Assembly: GCA_020024645.1 (NCBI GenBank)
Contig: JAHHTN010000071.1
Span: forward strand, 1-10,724
Length of the DNA stretch: 10,724 nt
Reading direction: 5' to 3'
From: Faecalimonas sp.
GTDB lineage: Bacteria > Bacillota > Clostridia > Lachnospirales > Lachnospiraceae
Every line of letters begins with the position of its first letter. Within the stretch, counting starts at the first letter, position 1. The notes under the pieces are model-generated. The model was given only the letters and a program-made list of their open reading frames with translations. It was not told the origin of the DNA and searched no databases. Shown piece after piece: positions 4,952-10,724 of the stretch. The position numbers and the translations under genes are program-made.

Positions 4952-5506
4952 TTGAAGATTGAATATATTATTGATCAGGTCAAGAAGACCATTAAGAAGT
5001 ATGATGAGACTGATCCAGTTCGCCTTGCAAAAGCTATGAAGATCATTGTAAGTTGTGTACCTATGGGTACAGCTGAAGGCTGCGTCAAAGGATTTTTCAT
5101 CATTGCAAACCGCATGAAACACATCACTATTAATAGTGACCTACCAGAGGAGCTTCAGAAGGTTATCTTGGCCCACGAAATTGGTCATGCAGTTTTACAT
5201 AAACAAGAAGCTCAAGCTGCAGCTTTCCATGAACTCATGCTCTTTGACAGCGTAGATCATAAGGAATATGAGGCAAATATCTTCGCATCAGAACTACTTC
5301 TATCCAACGAAGACGTTGTGGATGCCATCAACGAGGACCAGTTCTTCTTTGATGCTGCAAAACAGCTCTGTGTTCCACCAGAGATGCTAGATTTCAAATT
5401 CCGTATTATGAAGAAACAGGGTTTTAAAGTAGAATCACCTATCGTATCAAACGGTGACTTCTTAAAACATGTGGAGCGAATGTCCGCAAATTACCATGAA
5501 AGTTAG
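4952..5506 (+). CDS. ImmA/IrrE-family zinc metallopeptidase
   Basis: This 184-residue cytoplasmic protein carries the gluzincin motif HEIGH at 75-79, within ILAHEIGHAVLH. The probable third zinc ligand is Glu107 in the conserved helix EYEANIFASELLL. Family members cleave a partner XRE repressor: ImmA cuts ImmR in ICEBs1, IrrE/PprI cuts DdrO in Deinococcus. The adjacent repressor gene at 4442-4873 is the obvious candidate substrate. The start is a TTG at 4952, preceded by GAGGGGAG with about 10 bases spacing. A GTG at 4941 is out of frame and hits a stop after four codons. The gap to the repressor is 78 bases and seems to hold no gene, though a TCGAGGG(G)AG sequence is repeated at both of its ends. 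All expected active-site residues are present. Confidence 0.92.
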   Translation: MKIEYIIDQVKKTIKKYDETDPVRLAKAMKIIVSCVPMGTAEGCVKGFFIIANRMKHITINSDLPEELQKVILAHEIGHAVLHKQEAQAAAFHELMLFDSVDHKEYEANIFASELLLSNEDVVDAINEDQFFFDAAKQLCVPPEMLDFKFRIMKKQGFKVESPIVSNGDFLKHVERMSANYHES

Positions 5507-5518
5507 GAGTGCTATCTC

Positions 5519-5638
5519 ATGATACAGACCTACGATTCCTGCAGATATACTTTTAAAGCTGCAGTCACGGACCAATGCCCTGACTGTGGCAAATACTCCG
5601 TACGCCCAGCCACCGAGGCTGAGCAGGCGGAATATTAG
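5519..5638 (+). CDS. 39-residue zinc-ribbon-like small protein
   Basis: An ATG at 5519, with AGGAG 9 bases upstream, opens a 39-codon frame ending in TAG at 5636-5638. The product carries CRYTF near residue 8 and QCPDCGK around 19-25, ending in an acidic tail (TEAEQAEY). The CPxCGK knuckle is that of a zinc ribbon, but the first half has only one cysteine where a complete four-Cys ribbon would have CxxC. It may therefore be degenerate, or may bind zinc as a dimer. It starts 12 bases after the protease stop and is probably the third gene of the repressor operon. Function unknown. Confidence 0.6.
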   Translation: MIQTYDSCRYTFKAAVTDQCPDCGKYSVRPATEAEQAEY

Positions 5639-5709
5639 AAAATACAAGAAGAAATTATGTTGGACTAAATCACATGCCAGTATGAATTATTGCAATTCTA
5701 CTGACATTT

Positions 5710-6195
5710 TTATTTTTCATAAAATTTAAATATAGTTGATCCAATAAATAAACTCACATCCAAATGATATTCACCTTTATTGTTTCTGGAAAAAAGAAAT
5801 AGAAGTGGCTCCTTACAATTAAATCTTTTGTCTCTAGTTATTTCTTGCATTTGCATAATATCCTTAGAACTTGGCATTTTAATATTTGCAGGATGAAAAT
5901 GCCATTCACCTAAATAATATTCTTCTTTTTTGTCCCAAATCTTTTTCAGATATTCACTTATACCTTTTATTCCTCTAACAAACCATGAATAACCGGATTT
6001 TGAATCATCAGGGGCATAACTCAGTTCGTTAATATATACGTCTTGCAAAGATGATGAATAGTGTCCTATAAGTATGCCACCTATTTCTCTTCCAATTATT
6101 TGGTCCAAATAGGCTATTATCGAAAAGTATGCATTCATATTCACATATAATTTGGCATTACAATTGTTGCATATATATTCTTTATACTTTGACAA
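5710..6195 (-). CDS. cap3: Cap3: JAB/JAMM isopeptidase of type II CBASS
   Basis: The 161-residue protein is a JAMM metalloprotease. Glu37 lies in REIGGILIG. The zinc motif is GEWHFHP...PSSKD, with His99, His101, Ser109 and Asp112 in the exact HxHx7SxxD spacing. Cap3 enzymes cleave the conjugates that Cap2 makes on the CD-NTase C-terminus, restraining the system. The start is a TTG at 6195, the only start codon left after an in-frame stop at 6202-6204. The next in-frame ATG (codon 20) would cut into the first structural element. It overlaps the end of cap2 by 14 bases and has only AAAGG very close upstream, so re-initiation by ribosomes ending cap2 is likely. A CNNC pair near the N-terminus (Cys9, Cys12) is unusual. 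It is the last gene of the operon. Confidence 0.9.
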   Translation of the reverse strand: MSKYKEYICNNCNAKLYVNMNAYFSIIAYLDQIIGREIGGILIGHYSSSLQDVYINELSYAPDDSKSGYSWFVRGIKGISEYLKKIWDKKEEYYLGEWHFHPANIKMPSSKDIMQMQEITRDKRFNCKEPLLFLFSRNNKGEYHLDVSLFIGSTIFKFYEK

Positions 6196-7957
6196 ATCCT
6201 TTTAACACCCCATCCTCATCATATTCTCTTTCATAAATATAAAACTTGTTTCCTTCAATATCTTTTTCAATCATTTTCTTCATTATATTTGTCGCAAAAG
6301 AAGCTATCAGTTGAACGTCTGATGCCAGTGCTGGGAATACTGGACTCCAGCAACCTATCCCCTCCCACGGCAATTGATTTTCCTGGATGACTTTTTGATT
6401 ATCATACAGTTTTTCTTTAGACTCTATATAATATTGCTCCAAATCAAATCTTCTCGTTCTTTGATATGAGAGAAACAATGCGTTAGCTTGATACCCGAAC
6501 GAAATCGAAATATATATTTTTTTAGTAGAATTTTCATATTCAGAAAGAATTTTCAAAACCTCATTATTTGCAGTACAATCTATAATAATATCAAAATCTT
6601 GAAGAATCATTGCATTCTTTGAATCTAATGTTTTACATATAGATTTTGCATTTACACACGGGTTAATTGAATTATAGTGTTTAGCCAGTTCTATTGCTTT
6701 AAACTTACCAACTGAGTCTACCATCAATATATGTCTAGCTGAATTTCCGATTTTATATATGTCGTCATCCATAACAGTAATATTGGAAATTCCACCTCTT
6801 ACTAATTGTTCTCCAACATATGAAGCTAATGTGCCAGCCCCTATCAACAATACTCTTCTTCGTGTTAGCTTATTTTCAAAATGTCCTCTGTTTAAAATCA
6901 CTCTTGAATTCCAATTCTCAGTAAGTAACCATTCCAATGCATTTTCGTTTTTAAAAATTGTTCGAAAATCTCTTATTTTCCATCCTAATTCATTACTCCT
7001 AAATCCACTGGCATATTTATTTCCATATGAAAGAACTGGTAATAGAATAGATTCCCAGTGAATTATCTGTGGATCACCACCCACTCTTTCCGGAATTGGA
7101 AAACCTATCATCAAAATATGTTTTCTTTTATCTCTGAAACGAGAAATTATTTTTTCTAAAACTACCCTCAAATCAACATCTTGCTTATATAATGCTTCTT
7201 TTAACTCGCCAAAAGTGTTAGGCGCTTGCCAATTATTTATTACTGGTTCTTTATTTAGCAAAATCCAGCCACCTTTGATCGTACTCCATTCATTATTAAT
7301 ATAGTTTCCCCATTTTGTAGTTTTAGATATTTTACCGTTAATATCAGTGAAATTTCCCACAAAACACTTGCTGTTGCCAGCACAGAATAGATCAACATAA
7401 CCGAATTTTTCATTCGCATCTTCCCACTCCATCATTGAAACACTATCTTCATTTGATATGATATAATGAAGTTTTTTTACTAGAAACTCAGGAATCTCAT
7501 AATAGTCATTTTCTTTAATCAGTTCATTAAGTGCCGCAGCTTGTACCCAACCAACCGCACGTTGTGCATTCCAAAGTAATTTATCTTCAAAATTCTGTGG
7601 TTCCGTCTGATCTATCAAAATACTGTCATAAGGGCTTTTAATACATAATTTGCCTTTTCTCCAAAGTCCATTAGAACAGGTTATTCCATTATTCGATTGA
7701 TGATTAAATGTTGCACTAATACCACCTTCAATCGCAGGATAGACATTCACTTCGCCATTAGGATAATCATCTGAACACGTTATATACCACATTGATTCTT
7801 TTGGTATTTCAGTGTTTAAAGTAATTGATACCGATATTTTAAAAAGAATATACCATTGTTTACTTGCATCGTCCCAATGCAAATCTTCCAACATTTCAAG
7901 ATTTTTAATTTCTTCGAAACGCCTACGTGCAAACAGTATCTTTTCACTAGCTACCAT
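6182..7957 (-). CDS. cap2: Cap2: E2-E1 fusion (ubiquitin-like transferase) of type II CBASS
   Basis: The 591-residue protein has an E2-like N-terminal domain (about 1-165), a linker region, and a C-terminal E1/ThiF-type adenylation domain (about 360-591). The probable E2 catalytic cysteine is Cys105 in GLWRKGKLCIKSP. The E1 nucleotide-binding loop is GAGTLAS at 373-379, followed by MDDDIYKIGNSARH, and the probable E1 catalytic cysteine is Cys536 in GIGCWSPVFP. Cap2 adenylates the CD-NTase C-terminus, passes it through thioesters and conjugates it to a target amine, which primes CD-NTase for signalling. The ATG at 7957 overlaps the CD-NTase stop by one base (TAATG). GGGAGGG 11 bases upstream is the ribosome binding site and is made from codons of the CD-NTase tail. 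No damage is visible. Confidence 0.94.
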   Translation of the reverse strand: MVASEKILFARRRFEEIKNLEMLEDLHWDDASKQWYILFKISVSITLNTEIPKESMWYITCSDDYPNGEVNVYPAIEGGISATFNHQSNNGITCSNGLWRKGKLCIKSPYDSILIDQTEPQNFEDKLLWNAQRAVGWVQAAALNELIKENDYYEIPEFLVKKLHYIISNEDSVSMMEWEDANEKFGYVDLFCAGNSKCFVGNFTDINGKISKTTKWGNYINNEWSTIKGGWILLNKEPVINNWQAPNTFGELKEALYKQDVDLRVVLEKIISRFRDKRKHILMIGFPIPERVGGDPQIIHWESILLPVLSYGNKYASGFRSNELGWKIRDFRTIFKNENALEWLLTENWNSRVILNRGHFENKLTRRRVLLIGAGTLASYVGEQLVRGGISNITVMDDDIYKIGNSARHILMVDSVGKFKAIELAKHYNSINPCVNAKSICKTLDSKNAMILQDFDIIIDCTANNEVLKILSEYENSTKKIYISISFGYQANALFLSYQRTRRFDLEQYYIESKEKLYDNQKVIQENQLPWEGIGCWSPVFPALASDVQLIASFATNIMKKMIEKDIEGNKFYIYEREYDEDGVLKGFVKV

Positions 7958-9045
7958 TATGCAAAACGCCCTCCCGGAATAGAACTCGTATTGTTTTTTC
8001 TTTCAGTGAATATGGTATATTTCTTAGGTGGCTCTGGAAACTTGTTTCCGAACAATTGTCTCCATAAATCCGCACTTTCTTGAACAGAATCAGCATCATA
8101 AGCACTTCGAGCAATTTTTGCAGCATCACAAACAGCGTCGTAAAATGCTGTATAATCTTCCTCTGTAAGTCTAGCAAACACATCATGCTCTGGAACGCCC
8201 CTATCTGCTAAGTAAGGTTTTGTGGCATAATCAGATACAATCTTTTCTAAAGTAAGAGTGATTCCTTCCGCAATTGATGTAATTTCATCAGGACAGCAAT
8301 CTCCAATAAAATGTTCTAGCGGATAGCTCTTCGGGTGTTTTACGTCAGGATATTTTTCTTTGCGCCACCATTTGATACATTTCACAACATTGACATAATG
8401 TCCATTGCAATTTTTATTTTTTTCTTGTGTCCATCGTATTTGTTCTAGTGGATGGGTTTTATCCCAAATCTCTGCTTCTCTATCCGGAATATACAACGGC
8501 TCATTTTTCCAATCATTACTTTTTGAAAAAAAACTATCAAATTCACAATTCCAATTGTATCCGTTTATGTTGTATTGTTTAGTTTCATATAAAGAAATAA
8601 TATCTTCATCAGACTCAAGCATCTTATTTTTTAATAATCCAGATTCTGTCAATGATACTGACGCGGTTGGAACTAAATCTAAATCCACATGACTCATTTC
8701 AATTCCCCATGATCTACCTTGTTTTCTATATTTTCCATCATAGTATTTCTTTAAGAATGGTTCAAAAGCATCTAAAACATCATCTGGTGTACATTCTTCT
8801 TTATCAAATTTTGTGACTACAACTATATCAACATCTGAACGATTCCCATTTTTTGGTCGTACTGCTGTAGATCTTTTATAACTTCCCTGAAGAAAAGTTG
8901 TTTCTATATACTTTGACACGTCGTCATCATTTAATAAACGACTTCTTAATGTTGTATGAGCTTGTTTTAACTCAGAAACTTGATTATCTGTTAATCTAAT
9001 TTCTTTCAAAAAATCTATGAAGTAACTTGTCATTTTTTGAGCCAT
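7957..9045 (-). CDS. CD-NTase (cGAS/DncV-like nucleotidyltransferase) of CBASS
   Basis: From the ATG at 9045 the protein has 362 residues. The Pol-beta-type active site is intact: QGSY at 53-56, then RSDVDIVV with Asp71 and Asp73, and a third acidic residue in HVDLDLVPTA (Asp121/Asp123, with Asp123 fitting best). On phage infection such enzymes make cyclic di- or trinucleotides that switch on a neighbouring effector. The SAVED effector suggests a cyclic oligonucleotide, often a trinucleotide, but the product cannot be read from sequence. The clade is uncertain; clade D-like is a guess. An ATG at 9093 lies in the cap4 coding end. The 9045 start is chosen because AGGAGG lies 7 bases upstream and it overlaps the cap4 stop as TAATG. 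The C-terminus ends PGGRFA, a plausible Cap2 substrate tail. Cap2 follows, also by a TAATG overlap. Confidence 0.94.
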   Translation of the reverse strand: MAQKMTSYFIDFLKEIRLTDNQVSELKQAHTTLRSRLLNDDDVSKYIETTFLQGSYKRSTAVRPKNGNRSDVDIVVVTKFDKEECTPDDVLDAFEPFLKKYYDGKYRKQGRSWGIEMSHVDLDLVPTASVSLTESGLLKNKMLESDEDIISLYETKQYNINGYNWNCEFDSFFSKSNDWKNEPLYIPDREAEIWDKTHPLEQIRWTQEKNKNCNGHYVNVVKCIKWWRKEKYPDVKHPKSYPLEHFIGDCCPDEITSIAEGITLTLEKIVSDYATKPYLADRGVPEHDVFARLTEEDYTAFYDAVCDAAKIARSAYDADSVQESADLWRQLFGNKFPEPPKKYTIFTERKNNTSSIPGGRFA

Positions 9046-10562
9046 TATAATTCCTCCTGGTATGGTAATGATATAGTTGGATAATATGTGCATGTTCTTT
9101 GCTTCATAAAATCGTACTCATATAATATAGTTTTTCCAAATGATAATGAGTACCTACCTAATAAAAACATCAATGCATTAGGGCATGCACTGAAAATGTG
9201 TAAAGTCTCCCTTTTTTCTTTTAATTTTCTAGAATCCACAACATCTTTTATTTGATTAGCTAATTTCCACGCATGAGCACCATCTTGTACACTAGCAGAT
9301 CCAGAAACCGGTAATCTCAACCTAATAATACGTCCTATAGAAATCTCATCTTCTTCAATATATTCTATTACATCCTGGTAAATATTTCTGGCAAATTCTA
9401 TAACAAGAGCAACATCTAAATTATGATCATCAATAGATTCTGATACACAAATTGCTTCTGGATAATTATCACAATAAATGTTATTACTCCATTTATTAAT
9501 GCCATAATCAGTTCTTTGTATTGGCGTAATGTCTTTTCCTGCCTTGATATCTAGTATTTGGCCTGCCATAAATGCAATGGATGTATTAGCCTCCAACTGT
9601 AGATAATATGCTTTATTATCTATGCAAGACTCAAATAAAAACATCTTGAGCTTTTTGTAAATTGCATTCCACGATTGGTCTTTTTTCAAAAATCTATCTT
9701 CAAAACAGTCTTCTAATTTTAACAATTTGTTCGATTCGTTTTCTATGTTTTCTGCATGCTTTTTAAAACTTCGTACAGCTACAATTGACTCCTCTTTTAG
9801 CGGTACATACAAACCTTCATTGTGTAGTTCACTCTCTAAAAATTGTTTATCAATAACTGTATTTCCAGCTTGATGCAATTTTTGTATTATCTGGAGATAT
9901 GGATTTGTATACTGGCTACCACTGATCACTTGTAATCCTTGATATTCTAGCTTAGCATTTATGGTTGATATAAGATCATCTATTGTTTCTTGGCGACTAC
10001 ATATACGGAGTTGTCTTAATACTATGTATAAATCTTCCTCTTCGACCATCAACTTATCACATAGTTTTTTTCTTATTTTTCCCATCTTTGATATAGATGT
10101 AGTTCTGTCGAAAAGCAAATCTAAGCGAATGGTTCTATCACTATTATTAATTAAACCATATAATTCATCAGTTTGAGCAATATCCCACATAGAATAAATG
10201 ATAAATGTACAGTTAGGGAATTCCTCCTCGCCCATTTTCTTATATGCTGCAACAACCTTGTCCAATAACGAATTCTTTGTTGCATTAATAAAAGAGGGAT
10301 CTAATAAATTGTCTAATGTAAAAAAATTATTATCTCTAACATGATATTTAATTTGATAGTACGCTTTTTTAATGCTACTATCTCGATATTTTTGTGGTTT
10401 TGAATATTCAATAACAACATCATCAAATGATTTTACTTCATCATCTTCAAATCGAATATTTTTAATATCATATTTTCCGCTCAACATATCTAATGCGTAT
10501 TTCCAAAAAACAAGCTGTTGGTATTCGTCACCTAATTCTCTAGAAGCTACAGCATTTGCCAT
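9045..10562 (-). CDS. cap4: Cap4: CBASS effector, N-terminal DUF4297 nuclease plus C-terminal SAVED domain
   Basis: The 505-residue protein opens with a DUF4297/Mrr-like endonuclease domain (about 1-220). Its PD-(D/E)xK core is visible as FDDVVIEY (Asp47/Asp48) followed by YYQIKYH (Gln70, Lys72). The C-terminal half (about 290-505) matches the SAVED cyclic-nucleotide sensor: LRLPVSGSASVQDG around 408-421, then HIFSACPNALMFLLGRY near 455-471, and ILYEYDF. In characterised Cap4 proteins, binding of a cyclic trinucleotide drives oligomerisation and indiscriminate dsDNA cutting, which aborts the phage cycle. The ATG at 10562 has GAGGGGT 8 bases upstream. It is the first gene of the operon and overlaps the CD-NTase start by one base. 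A palindrome lies 39 bases upstream of the start. Both domains look intact. Confidence 0.93.
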   Translation of the reverse strand: MANAVASRELGDEYQQLVFWKYALDMLSGKYDIKNIRFEDDEVKSFDDVVIEYSKPQKYRDSSIKKAYYQIKYHVRDNNFFTLDNLLDPSFINATKNSLLDKVVAAYKKMGEEEFPNCTFIIYSMWDIAQTDELYGLINNSDRTIRLDLLFDRTTSISKMGKIRKKLCDKLMVEEEDLYIVLRQLRICSRQETIDDLISTINAKLEYQGLQVISGSQYTNPYLQIIQKLHQAGNTVIDKQFLESELHNEGLYVPLKEESIVAVRSFKKHAENIENESNKLLKLEDCFEDRFLKKDQSWNAIYKKLKMFLFESCIDNKAYYLQLEANTSIAFMAGQILDIKAGKDITPIQRTDYGINKWSNNIYCDNYPEAICVSESIDDHNLDVALVIEFARNIYQDVIEYIEEDEISIGRIIRLRLPVSGSASVQDGAHAWKLANQIKDVVDSRKLKEKRETLHIFSACPNALMFLLGRYSLSFGKTILYEYDFMKQRTCTYYPTISLPYQEEL

Positions 10563-10601
10563 TTATTATCACCCCTCGTATTTTTATTTTTTAATATGAC
10601 G

Positions 10602-10619
10602 GTGGGAAATGATTCCCAC
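10602..10619. promoter_or_regulatory. GTGGGAA-N4-TTCCCAC palindrome upstream of cap4
   Basis: GTGGGAA (10602-10608) and TTCCCAC (10613-10619) form a perfect 7-bp dyad with a 4-base centre, 40 bases before the cap4 start. The nearby region has TATTAT/TATAAC-like -10 sequences on the reverse strand at 10643-10651, without a good -35. A weak rightward pair TTTACA (10620-10625) and TTATAA (10644-10649, 18 bp) could drive a divergent gene beyond the window. The dyad could be the operator of the CBASS operon or a leader hairpin; it has no following T-tract. Confidence 0.5.
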
Positions 10620-10724
10620 TTTACAATCACCACTTTGCCTACGTTATAATATTAATCTCTAAAGTTCTTATCACACATCACATCTAGAGTTTTTTGCTAA
10701 TAACATTAGCCCAAGATATATTTC

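Larger units (their letters stand above)
1051..10724. mobile_element. Integrative element (Tn916-type integration module) carrying a CBASS operon; right end not seen
   Basis: The integrase at 1182-2423 and the excisionase at 2505-2711 match the Tn916 Int/Xis pair. They sit at one end beside an AT-rich junction that borders two host-like genes. Inward lie a sigma-like factor, a phage-style regulator, an ImmR/ImmA-like switch and a defence operon. No conjugation, mobilisation, replication or phage structural gene is present in the window, so it cannot be told whether this is a conjugative element, a mobilisable one or a prophage-like island. The left boundary is approximate, somewhere in 1019-1125. 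The right boundary is not in the window, and end 10724 is only the window edge. Confidence 0.62.

Noticed and set aside
5639..5709. Shared terminator between the convergent zinc-ribbon and cap3 genes
   Set aside because: Only a 5-bp AT-only dyad (5684-5688 with 5694-5698) is present, too weak to call.
9046..9093. N-terminal extension of the CD-NTase from an ATG at 9093
   Set aside because: It lies wholly within the cap4 coding end; the ATG at 9045 has AGGAGG at 7 bases and the operon's usual TAATG overlap.
10650..10705. Possible intrinsic terminators: CTCTA...TAGAG then six T, and GCTAAT-AAC-ATTAGC
   Set aside because: The first stem is only 5 bp with a loop of about 24 bases; the second has its T-run on the wrong side on the plus strand and A-run on the other.
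1..10724. CRISPR array, tRNA, rRNA or insertion sequence
   Set aside because: No spaced repeat-spacer pattern, no tRNA- or rRNA-like sequence and no transposase were seen on either strand.

Overview
The window reads as chromosomal DNA of a low-GC Gram-positive bacterium, most likely a gut Clostridia/Lachnospiraceae type. The evidence is AT-rich sequence, strong purine-rich ribosome binding sites, and a Tn916-family integrase/excisionase beside small regulators typical of clostridial mobile elements. The species cannot be fixed from this sequence.

Layout. (1) Positions 1-1018, leftward: a MATE-family efflux transporter cut by the window edge, preceded by a low-molecular-weight protein tyrosine phosphatase. 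These look like host flank. (2) About 1019-1181: an AT-rich junction with two sets of short direct repeats, the likely attachment-site end of an integrative element. (3) 1182-4100, leftward: tyrosine integrase, Tn916-type excisionase, a small sigma-70-like factor with a highly structured leader, and a phage-style HTH regulator. An array of GTCG motifs spaced exactly 11 bp lies between the last two. (4) 4101-4441: a divergent control region with four copies of a GCAACTATCGGCAA-type operator over two opposed promoters. (5) 4442-5638, rightward: an XRE repressor, an ImmA/IrrE metalloprotease and a 39-residue zinc-ribbon-like protein. (6) 5710-10562, leftward: a tightly overlapping four-gene operon, cap4 - CD-NTase - cap2 (E2-E1) - cap3 (JAB), which is a complete type II CBASS anti-phage system. 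(7) 10563-10724: its upstream region, holding a palindrome. The element's right end is not visible, so it probably continues beyond the window.

How it fits together. The repressor/protease pair resembles ImmR-ImmA of ICEBs1. It probably keeps the leftward promoter at 4358-4386 silent until a signal inactivates the repressor. The HTH regulator would then be made, could activate the sigma-like gene through the 11-bp array, and excision would follow through Xis and Int. The CBASS operon is defence cargo. On infection the CD-NTase makes a cyclic oligonucleotide that the SAVED domain of Cap4 senses, releasing its nuclease. Cap2 primes the CD-NTase by ubiquitin-like conjugation through its C-terminus, and Cap3 reverses this.

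CBASS with Cap4 is a known system. The less familiar material is regulatory: the phased array, the terminator and SD-masking stem in the sigma leader, the operator inside a promoter spacer, and a ribosome binding site built from the codons for the CD-NTase C-terminal tail.
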